Shown here: positions 22,677-35,899 of the stretch, in pieces
How positions within the stretch are numbered: the stretch's first letter is position 1
Layout: the number at the start of each line of letters is the position of its first letter
Assembly: GCA_030549495.1 (NCBI GenBank)
Contig: JAUIRK010000919.1
Location: 1,113,001 to 1,177,000 of the forward strand
Reading direction: 5' to 3'
Length of the DNA: 64,000 bases
Origin: Nectonema munidae
Taxonomy: Eukaryota; Nematomorpha; Nectonematoida; Nectonematidae
Program-made: the position numbers and the translations under genes
The notes under the pieces: generated by a model
Told to the model about the DNA's origin: nothing
The model's database searches: none
Seen by the model: the letters and a program-made list of their open reading frames with translations, nothing else

Positions 22677-22806
22677 CCCATTTAAGGCAAAGCAAAACAG
22701 ACGATATCTAAAAACACGCAGACGATTTATATTCAAAGTGATTGAAAAAAGTAGACGAGGATGAAATTACTTATATTCCAAAATAGGAACATTGGCCGTA
22801 AATGGG
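22677..22806. mobile_element. piggyBac-type MITE, 130 bp
   Basis: TTAA occurs on both sides (22673-22676 and 22807-22810). The element starts CCCATTTAAGGC and ends GGCCGTAAATGGG, inverted repeats of 12 bases with one mismatch and one extra base. TTAA duplications with CCC ends are typical of piggyBac. No coding capacity. Confidence 0.75.
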
Positions 22807-22810
22807 TTAA

Positions 22811-24107
22811 TGGAGGAACTACATAACATATTTAAACATGAAGTTTATAGGAAAAAACGAATTCTGATTAATCGCAAATTCAAATTTTTCTTTCTCAAAA
22901 TAAACTTTAATATAAAATTGATTAAAAACCATTTTTTGAAAAATTAAATCATTTTTTAGTTAAATAAAATGAGTCATATTTTCATTTTTTTTACGATAAA
23001 GGATTAGGAGGTTTTTTAGATAGCTTGGTCATTTTTATTAAAATTCTCCTCATTATTTTTATTTTGCAGAACATTTTCCTTTTCGATTCCTGATTTTTAA
23101 ACATCCATGTCATTACAAGTTTCTCTTTTATGCGCAATATTTTCAGATATACTGTCATTCTCAGTTGACATGCAAGATACGTGTTTTTCAATTGAAACCA
23201 AGGGTACAAAATTATTGAAATAATTTTTCACATTATTAAATGTAGACAATTTTTATTATCAAATTATATAGGATAAATAGTCGATTCAAAATAACATGAG
23301 CTATATTATCAAAAGAACAATAAGGCGGGTAAACTAATCGAATAGGTTGTTTATAACCTTTGAAGGGCCTTATAGTATAAGTTATAGACCACATATATTT
23401 TCAAACAAATATCCCTAACTATATCATTATAAAACTTATATAATGGAAGAAAAATAACATCAGTGTACGCGAAAGATTCAACAGCAAACTCCTCACTTTT
23501 ATTTGACAAAACAAATAGAGTTGAATAAACAGTTATCTTGAGGAGAAGTTGCAGGGTAACTTCACTTAAATTATGGGCAGAAGTAGTGGAGTGAGAAAGT
23601 GTATCGTGCGGCTTTGAAGTGAGTAGCTTTTCGAAAGAACGTTCAGAACTGTTCCTTTGATTTTAGTGATTTGTTGTGCCTTTGCGACGGAACCAGTGAG
23701 ACCCTAATATTTATCCAATGTTTATCTATTTTCACATGTACACTTGTTATTATTTTGTCATAAAATGAAGTCATATGCACCTTTTATTATAAAACTGTTT
23801 ATTTATCAGATTTGTTCTCATATTATGATGTTAATATCGACCATATATTTTAAAACTGTTTATTTATCTTGTTATTTGTTTTTATAATAAAATTATAATT
23901 ATTTTGTAAATTTTCTAAACAATTTTCATTTCTGATAAAAACGAATATTTTGAACTGGTATATTTTAGTATTTCTAAATATGATTTTTATAGCTAAGGGA
24001 TATGGAGAGAATATTTTTTAAATATCCCAAATTTTTATCATTTGTTAAGGTTCCGAATATCTTTGTAATCTTCTAATATATAATAATTTCAAGCGAATCA
24101 TATCACA
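22811..24107. other. No gene recognised
   Basis: AT-rich. A less AT-rich stretch at 23460-23700 contains GTGCCTTTGCGACGGAACC but no open frame or terminal repeats could be assigned. Confidence 0.4.
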
Positions 24108-24745
24108 GGTCTGGCAAGATCTCCGGTAAAACAACTTGTCAGACCTTATTATATAAAAATTGTAAAATAAAAAAACATTTAAAATAAAAATTTTCTAAAA
24201 ATATTTTGCATACATATTAAGCAAACCATTTCAAAAATTCTACACAAAAGTTCAAACCACTTAACTTAAAAATTGCAGTTTTATTTCATAAAAATAATAT
24301 GATTGGTTGAAATGTTTATGTAATATATAATATTACTAATACTAATAAGGCGATTTTTTTTGGAAATTTTTACTTATTTGTTTTGAAGAAAAAATTAAAC
24401 TGTTTTCAATGTTTCTTTTTCATGATGCATTTGAAAGCTTATCGTTTGCTGAATACGCTAGAATAATGTATTTTTGAAAAAAAAAAATGGTTTTTTGATA
24501 ACTGGACTTTACTTCTAAAAATTTGGTCTAAATTTTATTAAAAAAGTGACCACTTTATTAAAAGCATAATGTGAAGATTAAAACAACAATTTTTTATTGA
24601 AAATGGTATCATAGGAAAGCTATACTCGCTGTGCTTAATATAGGCTAAGTTTTACCAAAAAAATATTTTCCATTTTGCAAAATATACTTTTATGTGAGGT
24701 CAGTTAACTTTTATCTAGTTCGAAAAAATACCGATAATTTTTTAA
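24108..24745 (-). repeat. Dispersed repeat family A, copy 2 (inverted)
   Basis: Reverse-complement copy of the sequence at 1-321/4349-4600. Its outer end is a hairpin: AGGTCTGGCAAG (24112) pairs with CTTGTCAGACCT (24139) around a loop of about 17 bases. The Tigger target site of copy 1 lies here in uninterrupted form near 24420-24430. Confidence 0.8.
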
Positions 24746-25006
24746 TTAATAAATTAATTATATTTTTTTGCATATTTATAAAATATGCCCAATATATAAA
24801 AATAATACGTTGAAAAAATTGTTTTTTTTTTAATTTATTTATCAAATTTTCGATTTTAATATCTCATTTTAAAGGTAATATTATACTGATTACGAAAATT
24901 TATAAATATTTTAAGTTTGAATTTTTTAAAATACTTTTTTGCCTCTGAGTTTGATAAAATAACAAAATTTCTAACTTTGATCTCAAAAAAATATATAAGT
25001 CATTAC

Positions 25007-25990
25007 CAGGGCGAGTAAAAGTCAATAAAGTCAACTTTTATTTCCGTTTAGCAAAAACTCTTTAAAGATCTTTACTTGTTTAGTCTAAAAAATTTTGAAC
25101 TAATTTCAAATTTTTAAGTCAATCAAAGTCAATTTTTCGAGATTAGGTCAATAAAGTCAATTTTTATATTTAACACTTTTTGATTCATTTGTGCCTAATT
25201 TTATTCCCAAACTTTTTATCATTGCATGTTTTTCACATCTTTTACACAAGTTTACCTTAAAAGTTAAGTTATCCTGCAAAATTGTAGATTACCGGCATTA
25301 AATCATTCAAAATTAGTAATAGAAAAAGACGTTCTCTTTTCCAACCTATCGGCAACACTTCAGTTTCAATTGAAATTAAGTTGACAAATTGGTTGCAAGC
25401 AGCCAAATATTTTCATAAAAATCTTCCAGCAGTGAAGAAATTAATGATGAAGATGATGGAATTTTATTGCCAAATATTAAGAAATTGTTAAAAAAGAAAA
25501 TCTGTGTCAAAACTTGCTAACAATAATAAGAGAATATTCACGATTCATTGATTTAGTCGGAAAAAGTCAACATAAAGACTTTTTCAGTCGAAGATGCCTT
25601 TACTTGTTTCTTCAATATTATTTCATTTAAGTCGAATGTGGCGTTAAAAGTTATCTTGAAAATAGATTCAAATAAAATGAAATCAATAAAATCATGAATA
25701 TGGAAAACTCTCAAATCTCTACCAGTACTTATCCCAAATAGCAAAATTATCAAGTTTTAACTTTAGAAGTAGAAAGATCTTTTTCTAAACTGAAAACATG
25801 GTTTAATTTTAAATCAGAAAATGTCATTATTTATATGTTGTTGTATTACAAAGTCATGGAATCTTTTGAATTTTCAATACTTTCTCTAAAGAATTCATAG
25901 TTGTTCAATTCAATAAAAACTTTAAAAAGTTAATAAAGTCAATTTTTTCTCTCAGTAAAAGTCAATTTTTTCCAATTTTTTGGACCTACC
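25007..25990 (+). mobile_element. hAT-like relic with AAAGTCAA subterminal repeats
   Basis: Begins near CAGGGCGAGTAAAAGTCAA; the phrase GTCAATAAAGTCAA recurs near both ends (25020, 25150, 25930). Inside, on the plus strand at about 25757-25880, TLEVERSFSKLKTWFNFKS matches the conserved C-terminal dimerisation box of hAT transposases (E-x-x-FS). The rest of the transposase is gone apart from short scraps. Exact ends and duplication not resolved. Confidence 0.55.
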
Positions 25991-27120
25991 TAAACTTATA
26001 TACACACAGACACATATCATATGTATAATGCGAGATCTTTAAAATATTAATAATATATTTGAAAAAATTTTTAGTGTGAAAAGTTTTAGGACCTAGAATC
26101 ACACAGGTACCAATGATCTTTAACAGGACCTTGATTAAAGGTACCAATTCCCTTAAGCATGACCTAACGAGATACCAATAATCCTTAAGAGGACATAGAA
26201 TCACGAGGATCTAGAATCCAATGTCTCGAAGAAAGCTGGGGACAAACAGGCTTATCCTAGTGATATATAAGAATATCTAAGAGTGAAAACCTTTTGTGCT
26301 TATTATTTATCTTCTAAATATCAAGTAACTAATAAAATCGCAATTTCTTGATTGAAATTAAATCAAATTATATATAGATAATCATGCAATATTAAAAAAG
26401 AAACAATCTTTATGCTAAAAATTCATGGCATCAAAGTTGACTCTTACTACTATTATCCCTTTAATCTCCATTTTAATCACTACTCTATGATTCTTTTAAT
26501 CAAAGTTTTATTATGTTTTTGATTATTATGTTTTTTAAAATATAAAATTCTATTCCTCTATTGTATTGTTGAAAAACATACATCTGTAAATTTTTTATTT
26601 AGTTACAATTTTGACAAAGTAATTAAAGAAAAATCATTTTAATTTAAATTTCGCTAGAGTTTATGAAGATAAGTAAATATATTTAATTTTTACTGTAGAA
26701 GTACAATAGTTTGTGGTGATTTAATAATGAAAACACGAAAGAGACTGCTTACATCAAAATATGGGCAGTGTCTAAGCTGAACTTAAAGTTGAAAGCTACA
26801 TTCATAAAAGTCAGACAACTAACATAGTTTACTATGTTCTTTTTTTCTGTTTTGATGGGTGATAATCTAAACTACTTTAATGATAAAAAAGAAACAAATA
26901 ATTTTTTAAAGATAAATTTCTTATTATTTATAGAATTCTTTTTAGAAATCTTATCATCTTCAATTTCTCATTTTCAGGACATCATTAGGATTGGAAAAAA
27001 GGAAAAAAAATTGGAAAAAAGAATTTACGTAACGATTCACTCCAACTAAATCATAGCCGCTCAAATTTTTTGAATTTAAATATCAATTTTTATATTGTAT
27101 TTTATCCTTTATTTATCTAT
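25991..27120. other. No gene; weak minisatellite near 26090-26225
   Basis: 26090-26225 contains three degenerate repeats of a GGTACCAAT-x-x-CTTTAA-AGGAC motif. The remainder is AT-rich with no recognisable feature. Confidence 0.4.
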
Positions 27121-27184
27121 TTATTTATAATAAATATATCTATAAAATATCTATTTATTTATTTTTTTTAATTTTCCACTTATT

Positions 27185-28216
27185 ATGTCTCTTGAATCTC
27201 TACAAGATTTAATAGGAAAAATAGAAACGTTAAGTAAAAAGAAGATTAAGACAAAATTAATTTCTTTTTATGAAAATCTAGAAGCAAATAATTTAATTTT
27301 TAATAAGTATTCCACTTTAGAGGAAGACATCAAAGGAATAAAGGAGAATGTTAATAGTTTAATTGATAGGAAAAACTTTAATTCTCAAAATAGTATTTAT
27401 CCAACTTATTCTTCTATATTAACTGATAAAAAACCTGCTCATAAGATTAATTCCTTTGACCCTTCTAAAACGGTTTCTATCCCAAATTTTTTTGATAAGG
27501 AAACAAATGAAAGCGTGAATGAGACTATCAATAAAAAACTAAAACCTTGTAACAATAAATTATGTTTTAAAAGATTCAAAAAAACAATTAATAATTCACT
27601 CATTTTGGAATCTTCTTCGGCTGCAAACTTCGATTTTTTGAAAAAATCACTACATGATAATGGGATAGCTTTTGATAATTTGGAACCACGAAGTCCCTAT
27701 TTATGTATAAAAAGTGTGGATAATGCATTGTCGCTAGATGAAATTAAGTCTATTATTTCTATGCAAAACGATATAAATCAAAACGATATAGTGAATATGT
27801 TTAAGTTTGTACAACGGAATGATAAATATTGTAATATAGGTATTAAACTTAATCATATGATAGTTAAAAATGTCTTTTTAAAGAAGTATATATATATTAA
27901 CTGTGTTGCTCATGACATTGAATTACTGAGATCTCATATTAAAACTTGTAGTAGATGTAATAAATATAATCATTACTCCAAAGATTGTAAAGCCACTAAA
28001 CCTACCTGTAAGTTCTGTGGTCTTGATCATGCTTCTGACCAATGTAATAATAAAGATAAAGTCTTTTGTCTCAATTGTGCTTCGAATAATCATGAATTCA
28101 ATCATGTTTGCAACTCTAAGGGTTGCCTTTCTTTGGAATATTTAAAAGAACGTCAGGATAAGTTAAATAAAAGCTTTTTAAATTTTCTTATGAATGAAAA
28201 TTTGAATGAATCTTGA
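27185..28216 (+). CDS. LINE ORF1 protein with three CCHC zinc knuckles
   Basis: 343 codons, uninterrupted. The N-terminal 60 residues are Lys/Glu/Leu-rich and may form a coiled coil (KIETLSKKKIKTKL). The middle (about 115-250) probably forms the RNA-binding fold usual in such proteins. Three Cys/His clusters follow from residue 255: CSRCNKYNHYSKDC, CKFCGLDHASDQC and CLNCASNNHEFNHVC, the first two being C-x2-C-x4-H-x4/5-C knuckles. Role: nucleic-acid-binding chaperone that packages LINE RNA. The ATG at 27185 is preceded by AT-rich sequence without another in-frame start. It is the only long intact mobile-element frame in this window. The N-terminal motif recurs at 42060-42239 on the other strand. 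Confidence 0.85.
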   Translation: MSLESLQDLIGKIETLSKKKIKTKLISFYENLEANNLIFNKYSTLEEDIKGIKENVNSLIDRKNFNSQNSIYPTYSSILTDKKPAHKINSFDPSKTVSIPNFFDKETNESVNETINKKLKPCNNKLCFKRFKKTINNSLILESSSAANFDFLKKSLHDNGIAFDNLEPRSPYLCIKSVDNALSLDEIKSIISMQNDINQNDIVNMFKFVQRNDKYCNIGIKLNHMIVKNVFLKKYIYINCVAHDIELLRSHIKTCSRCNKYNHYSKDCKATKPTCKFCGLDHASDQCNNKDKVFCLNCASNNHEFNHVCNSKGCLSLEYLKERQDKLNKSFLNFLMNENLNES

Positions 28217-31200
28217 TTGTCCTAGTTCTAAAGATTTTTCACAAAGTGCAAATTTTTTTTATAATAAGGACTTTTTGGATTCTTTATTTTTATGTGAATG
28301 CTTTTCTCATTTTAACTTGAACCTCCTAACACCTTTTAGTTTCAGTGATCTTATAGTACCCTTGAATCTTAGGGATTTGAATATTATCAGCCTTAACATT
28401 CAATCACTAAAAGCTAAGTTTGAAATGTTGGAATGTTTTGTTTCAGAGTTTAACTCTATTAATGTTTTACCTATACATGTACTTTGTCTGTAAGAAGTTT
28501 GGTTGAAAGATGGTTCCCACAATCTATTTGATATTCTAAATTATACTTTTTTTTTCGTAACTTCTAGAATAAGTTCACATGCAGGCCTAGGGTTCTATAT
28601 ACATAAATCTATCAAGTACAGCACCCATTGCATAAATATTGATAGTAATTTCTTTGAAGTTTCCACTATCAGTATTTTACTTAAGGGATCTAGATTTTTA
28701 TATATTAACAATATATATCGTAAACCTTCCTCGACTGCTAGTGATATTGAAATGTTCCTTTTTCAATTTGAATTTTTCCTATCTAATCTTGAATGGAATA
28801 TTGATTCATGTGTTTTTCTAGGAGACTTTAATTTCGATCTCTTTTAGCTAGAGAGATCTTCTTATGTGCAATCTTTTTTAAATGTTTTTTCAACTCACAA
28901 TTGCATGCCTCTAATTTCCAAAGTAACTCGTCCTGCCTCTGAAACTCTTCTAGATAATTTTTTTATCTCAAATTCTATAGATAGTTTTTCAGCTTTCAAT
29001 TTGTTTTATTATATTTCTGATCATATTCCAATAATAGTTACACTGTCGGTTTCTCCTTTAATTAAGAATTTTTATATCAAAAAAAGATTCTTTGTTAGTA
29101 AATATATTGAGAATGTTAATTTGTTTGATTGGTCTCACTATCTTCATGATGTATGTGATTTCCCTAATATCTTTTTTTCAAAGATAAACAAAAAACTAGT
29201 TGAATTTGTTAATTGTAGTACATCTGTGTTTGAATTTAAAAGAAACTCCAGGTCATATTACAAAACTCCAATAAAATCAAGGATTAATCTTGAGGTTCTT
29301 AACTTAATTATAGAAAGGAATAGAATTTTTTATAGAATGAAAAAAAATGAATTCTTCTGAATTGAAGTTAAAGTTTATTACACTGCGAAATAAAATAAAT
29401 TATATGTGCACAAAGCTCAAAAACGAATTTTTACATAATATGATGCTTAATCAGAAGGATCCTAAAAATTTATGGCTTGGTATTAAAAAATGTCTATCAA
29501 ATGCACAGCATTCATCTATTAGTTTAAGAATCAATAACGATATTATAAATGACACCAAAGTTTTGTGTTCTCTTTTCAGCAATCATTTCAATAGTATTGA
29601 ATCGGTTACTGATGAAGGAGAAAACTTTTCTAAATATTTTGAATTAGCAAACTCATCATTTCAGTTTGAAAACATTTCTTGCAATGATGTTATTCTTGCC
29701 ATTAAAGATTGCGATAAAAGCAGCACCAAAGATGCGTACGGTCTCAATTTTTCTCATATTAAAGTTGTATTACACACACTTATTTTTTATCTGACACTAG
29801 GTTACAATGCGTGCATAAAACATTCTATATCTCCGTCTAATTTTAAATTAAATGCTGTACATCCTGTTCATAAGGGCGGTGATAAGTGTGATATTTCTAA
29901 TTATAGACCAATTTCAATAGTACCTGAATTCTCAAAAATACTAGAAAAACTACTCTTTGATCAATTGTATTCTTACTTTGTCAATCATGATATCTTTTTC
30001 AAGTATCAGTTTGGTTTTAGAAAAGTCATAGCACACAGGATTTACTTACTTGTTTTTTAAATGATATAATATGCAATTTAGAATCCAAAAAGGGCACTCT
30101 TTCTCTTTTTTTAGATTTTTCAAAAGCATTTGAAAGAGTTTCTCATTTCACTTTAGTGCGCAAGTTGTCCTGCTATGGAATAAATGGTAAGTCGTTGTCT
30201 TTAATTAAGTCCTATCTTTTAAACCGTCTTCATAAAGTTTTGCTCAGTGATTCTGAATCTAATATAAAAAGTCTTAAAAATGTTGGAATACCACAAGGAT
30301 CAATTCTTGGTCCCTTATTTTTTATAGTTTTTATTAATGATATTTATAGATCTAATGATAATCTAAAATTTTTTTGTTATGCTGACGACATAACAATTAA
30401 TATACCGTTTTGTTTATTTAGTCCATCAATAAATATGAATCATATCAATTATTAGGTTGATAAAGTTTTGGAATGGTGTTGTAGCAATTCTATGTTTATA
30501 AATATGAAAAAGTCAAAGGCTATGGCTTTTGGTAACAACTCACTATCTATAGACTCTGAAAATTTCAAGTTTGAGCTTGTTGAATCATTTAAACTACTAT
30601 CAGTCATCATAAATAATAAGCTTAACTGGAAACAGCATATCTCCTATGTTAATAGTGGCATCTGCCGTAATATCGGAATAATAAATCATTTTAAAAATAA
30701 ATTTCCCCATAAAATAAAACTTCTCTTATATAATTCTTTTGTCTTACCTCATCTTAATTATTGTATCGCCATTTGGGGACATCAAAATCTTGGTCCTTTA
30801 ATTAGTTCTCAGAAAAAAGCTATAAGATATATTTGTAATACTAGTTATTTATGTCATACGAGTCAATTATTTTTTTCATGCAATATCCTTAAAATAGCTG
30901 ATTTATATACATACAACATTTCATTGTTTGTTTATAAAATAATTAATAGGCTCTCACCATCTATTTTCGATAACTTTTTGTCTTTTAATTACCAAAACTA
31001 TACATATAACCTACGTGATAAAAATAAAACTACCCTACCCTTTTATAGTAGGGAAATTTTCAAACAGTCTTTGAAGTATAAAATATGTTTTACCTATAAC
31101 AATTTTTTGTTTTCTTTTTCCTTTTTTTCTCATAATATTGGTACTTTTAAAAAGAAACTCAAAAACTTATTTATTAAAGAATACGATATTACTTGTAATT

Positions 31201-31238
31201 TTTTCAACTGTTATGTTTGCTCGTTTATAAGTAATTGA
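28206..31238 (+). pseudogene. LINE ORF2: endonuclease and reverse transcriptase, decayed
   Basis: Starts MNLDCPSSKDF, overlapping the ORF1 stop. Endonuclease (about 28370-29060): NIISLNIQSLKAKF, then CL*EVWL where a stop (28491-28493) replaces the glutamine next to the catalytic glutamate, VFLGDFNFDLF, and YISDHIPIIV with the DH dyad. A second stop lies at 28845-28847. A frameshift in the A-run at 29341-29348 and another between about 30028 and 30050 precede the palm: FLDFSKAFERVSHF, GIPQGSILGPLFF and the YADD box at about 30379-30390. A third stop is at 30453-30455. The C-terminal half (30468-31238) is open and has the HLNYCIAIWGHQN block. Three stops and two frameshifts make it dead but young enough to read clearly. 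Confidence 0.85.
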
Positions 31239-31300
31239 CTGAAATACTTAATTGTCTTTTTTTACATTTTTTGAAATTTGTAAATTTGTATAATTTTGTT

Positions 31301-34300
31301 CGAATGTTTTAATTGCACTTAATATTAATATTCATATACAAATATGTTGGTGTTCTAACATGATATTCCATATTTTTGTTAAATTTCAACTCATGTTTGA
31401 TTCAACTGAAATCTTATTCCTTGAAATTACTTTTTCCAACCAAAGAGAGGCTTACCATTGGGTTTTTCTTCACAGCGGCTTCGGACTTTTAAATATCCCG
31501 CAAAATCAAAAGAAAAGAACTTTTCTACTTGGTGCTTGATATTACTTTATTATGTATTTATGAATGACAGTGTTGATGATTTCACTTCAATTTATTTTTT
31601 CTTTAATTTAATTCTTTCTTTTTTGCAAATAAATATTTTTCTACCTTTAGAATTGATAAATATAATTTTTCGTATATATAAAATTCATTTTCCTATTCGT
31701 TATCATTGCTTATTTAGATTCCCAAATTGTTAAACTACAATTTCAAAAAAAAAAAAGAGGGAACGATTCCTTTAATTTAATTATTTTCTGTTATTGATTT
31801 TTAATTTTTAAAAGAAATAAAACTTATTTAACAGATTTATTTTTTTAAACATTCTTATTTTTTGTTTATTTTTTATTTTTATTTAGAAAAATTTTCCTTT
31901 CTCTCTGATATTAAAATTAATTTCAAGGCAACAGAAATGGTTCTCACAAGTTAATTTTTTGCCTTTGAACCATTAGAACTCCAAATTTACACAAAATTTT
32001 TCACTGCAAAGTGTTTTGATAGGAAGAAAAGCTCGAGTTTTATAAGTATGTTAAGTTTTGTCTTAATAACTCTTGTAGTTTTTTAGTAATTGACGTTTCT
32101 TTTTGCAGCTTATTTTAGACTAACCCTTTAAAAGTTCAACGTTAGTATAGGTTCAAATTCAAACCTTTTTATTTATAGTCCTATTATTTTTCATTTTATG
32201 GTGTTTTTGACCGTGGTTTACTTCTTTAATTAATTTAACGGAACTCTATATTTTTTTGTATATATTTTTAATAAATTTTTGTCTTTGGGTTATGGGGAAA
32301 TTCGAAGATGTGTGTTTGTTATATGTGTGTTATATATAAGATATATAAATTTGTTAACTTGTAAAATGTAAAAAGTATTTAAATTACAATAAAGAGAAAT
32401 ATTTAGTAGTAATTTCAAGGTTCAATTATAACAGTCATTCACACAGAAAGTACTCTTTATATAACTATACCTTTAAGACATTTCGCACACACTAATTACT
32501 TACATTTATTCTATCCCTGAGGTACACTGTAAACTTATAAATAAATATATATATATATATGTACACGCATAAAAGACTTAATTTTGTCACACCTTCGTCT
32601 TTCGTGATGTAATTTTTTTCTCTAATAAAATACTTCTTAATTTCCTTTCACAACAGTGATGTATGTGTTATATATAAAATTTGTTAATTTGTAAATAGAT
32701 ATTAAATTACAGTAAAGATAACAAGAAGGTATATAGAATAATTTTTGATGTTTTAAAATGACTCGTAATTTTCATAAAATCATGAATGGGAAAACTGAAA
32801 ATTGTTCTGTGAAAATCTTCGTTATCTTTATTACAGAGACTCATATCCTCAAAATTTATTATGAACGAATTTTTGTCCAATGAACACATCGCCATTATTA
32901 CTAGTGTTGTGGAGTTGGAGTCGTAATAATTATTGTGACTCCGATTTCATAAATAGTTATATAGATTTAAAAATACATTCATAGCACTCGTGCAATGTTG
33001 CAAAAACGCAGCAGAAAAATGTTTATCATTTTTTTCTAAGTCTTCTATTTTTCTAGCTCATAGAAAAAGGCTGAAAAATTCAATAACATTAAATATTAGA
33101 ATGCACTTTTTTATTTTACTAAATTATTCTGTAAATGAGCCAAACTCAGTTTATGAGCAGAAAGTTTTTAGGAAAACATTTTAAGCCTAATACCTTTAGA
33201 AATTTTTTTAGGATAAATTCAATTTATGAATCCTATTGTTTTGTCTTAGATAAAAAGCTTATAGTAATAAATTGAAAATCTTTTTGAAGACAATACAAAA
33301 AAGACACTAAACTAAATATACAAACAAATAGAACATTTTAATAAATTATGTTGAAGAAAATAGATCAAACATTTTGCTTGCGACACAAAGCAGATATCTA
33401 AAATTCAAAAAATCCTCCAATGACTATTTAAAATTGACATTCACAAGAGACCTAAATATAGTACATGTCATCACACTTTTTGGAGATTTATAATATTTGA
33501 AACAGAAAAGTTGATTTGAGAAATACAAGTGAAGCTTGCACTGGAAATGAAGCACGCGAGTTCAATAAACAAAACTATTGACTAAACGTCAAGCTTGATT
33601 GCACAAATCCAGATTTGATAACAGAAATGTTTTTGCAAAATATTAAGTGTGGTTTGAAAGCCTTGGCACTTGTTTACTTTCCCCTCTTTTAGAACTAGCT
33701 TTCGAATCTCTATTTTTATCAACTGTAATTTTTAAACTTTTTTATTTTAAAGATTAAAAATAATATCTTTTAAAATTTCCAATCCAGTGGTTCAAGCTTT
33801 AGTTTTTGGATCCAAAATATTTTTTTATATCATTTAGATGTTTGTCCTTAAAACGCTTATAACTTTCGCATTTTTCAACAAAATCTATCATGCGATATAC
33901 CAAATTAAATCATTTTTTATGGGCTTTCGGAATACATTGCTTATATTATAAGTACTTGAGAAATAGCATTTTACTGTTTTTTAACGAAGAGTATTTGCTA
34001 TATTTATATCGACCATGTGCGATAAAGAAATCACACACCAATGCTATCTATCTCACATTATAATTAAAATTTAAAAGTTGCATCACAGGCCATTTTCAAA
34101 CAACATATAATAGTTGATATATGTGATCATAAAGCAGCCTATTTATTTATTTCTTTGAAAGGCGGAGGAGTGTTTTGTGTTAACGCAAGTAGATATCGCA
34201 AATCAGCGCATGCATTTTACCACACCTTTTCGTGAGTTTTAGTTATCAAATTGGTAAACCTGTGTAATGCAAGTTTTCAACATGCTTAAATGAGTTTTTA

Positions 34301-34924
34301 TATTGCTTATAACTTTTGAATTATTCGACTATGCATCCTATAAAATTGATGCATATTCCATGGGCTTCATTACCATTGTAATTACAAATAAAATTGGATT
34401 TTTTTTATAATTTTGTTTTTTTCAGTTTTCTTCGTAATCAGCAAATTAGAGGTGCATATTTTTTATATCTGCTAATTTTGAACTGTTACATTTTTAAAAA
34501 TTTTAATCTTTAATCTGTAACAATTTCCAACACAATTATAAAACCACTCTATTATAAGAACCTAAATTTATTTGTAGATTTTTATATTATTTTTAACTTT
34601 TGAATTATTCGCCAAAATGTTAAGTGTGGGTTTAATTTACACTTTGATTCCTCAAAAAATAATGATTTTGGATGGCGCTTTGATAAGTTCACTGAAAAAA
34701 ATGAAAAGAGAAAAAGATCAAAAGATGTGTTTTACTAAATTTTTCTCAATAATTAATCTCATAAATTTATATTTTTTTTTTCATTATAAAACACTCTCCT
34801 ACAAAAACCTAAATTTATTTGTAGATTTTAAAAAAATAATTTTAATTTTCTGTTCTCACCCGCGCCCGACATAAATATTAAAGAAATATTTTTCTTTATG
34901 AAGTTAGGAAACTCTTGTAATTTC
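31301..34924. other. No gene recognised
   Basis: 3.6 kb of AT-rich sequence. A phrase near AACCTAAATTTATTTGTAGA occurs at about 34559 and 34806 in a loose 250-base direct repeat. 32905-32950 has TGTGGAGTTGGAGTCGTAAT then TGTGACTCCGAT, a short palindromic scrap like the ends of some hAT elements. Short open frames (32707, 32990, 34617) have no motif. Confidence 0.4.
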
Positions 34925-35000
34925 TCATAACCTGTATAGTTGACCGCGGGTATGCAACTTCATCTCCAATTTGTATACTACGATGGTTTCTATTCCATAG
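34925..35000 (+). repeat. Family B repeat, head fragment only
   Basis: CATAACCTGTATAGTTGACC to CATCTCCAATTTGTATACTA and GATGGTTTCTATTCCAT match the head of family B at 18140-18215; no core units follow. Confidence 0.65.
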
Positions 35001-35885
35001 TAAGATTTTTTGTGGGTATAAAATGTTAATCTACTTTATTTTGTTAGTACTTTCATGTGATGTAAGTGAAATGACTTCAAATTAATTTCATAGACCTGTA
35101 CTTGAAGTAAAAATCTCAGCCAAAATTTTTTTCCACGAGAATTTAAAATAATTATTTTTAATTTTTCCATTGGATTAAAGTACATTTTTAAATAAAATAT
35201 TTTTTGAAAAATTGGAAAAATTTCATTCAATTTTTTTTTAAAAAGGTTGATATTTTTAATGTGATTTTTCTAATTTTTCATTTACTTATTCAAAATCGCT
35301 TACATTTTATTTTAAAATTTTCAACATTTTTGATATATATTTTTGATTTTAACTATTTTTAAAAATAATTTTTTTAATTTTGAAAGAGAACTTTATGCGA
35401 GAATTTTTTTTAAATACATATTAAACCATACCTAACTTAAAGAGCATCCTTTTACCCGCATTTTGCATTTCGTTTCTTTTTGAAAAAATTTCTAAAATTT
35501 TTTATAAGCCTTGGAACCATATGGACAATTTTGCTATTTTTCACTATATTTTAGCGTGTAAAATGAATAATTACATTTTTTTTCTTCTTTTTTTTGCATA
35601 TTCATAAAATACACCTAATATTTAAACATAATACGTTGAAAAAAATTAATTTATAAAGTATTTTTTACATTGAAAAGTTAAGGATTTTTCTATTTTACGA
35701 AAAATTCCAAGTCGAGAAACTTTTATGTGTAAAGAGGAGTAAGTTTAACTTTAATTGTAAGACCTAAGTAAGTAAAACAATTAAGTCTACTTAAAAGAAA
35801 ACGATTTATACACATTTGTTGAGGTTAAAAGAAAGTAGATTATAATAACACCAATTTGAAATTGAGTTCAAACAAGCATTGGTTG
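35001..35885. other. No gene; weak family-A-like stretch at 35590-35720
   Basis: 35595-35650 (TTTGCATATTCATAAAATAC ... ATAATACGTTGAAAAAA) resembles 24767-24820, beside family-A copy 2. Otherwise AT-rich without features. Confidence 0.4.
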
Positions 35886-35899
35886 TAGTTATAAAAGTG

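Larger units (their letters stand above)
27121..31300 (+). mobile_element. LINE of the jockey/CR1 group, nearly full length, broken
   Basis: Two-ORF non-LTR retrotransposon on the plus strand: intact ORF1 (27185-28216) and a decayed ORF2 (28206-31238) with endonuclease and reverse transcriptase but no RNase H. The two overlap by 11 bases (ATGAATCTTGA). The 3' UTR is short; a (TTC)n tail as in the related copy at 57461-57486 is not seen here, so the 3' end is uncertain. Other members: 4990-5480, 19790-20970, 56622-57486 and the divergent one at 35886-42239. Confidence 0.85.

Noticed and set aside
23460-23700. Possible solo LTR-like stretch
   Set aside because: No paired copy, no clear TG...CA ends or duplication.
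34617-34874. Open frame of 85 codons
   Set aside because: Phe/Lys/Leu-rich from A and T runs, overlaps a loose direct repeat, no motif or splice support.
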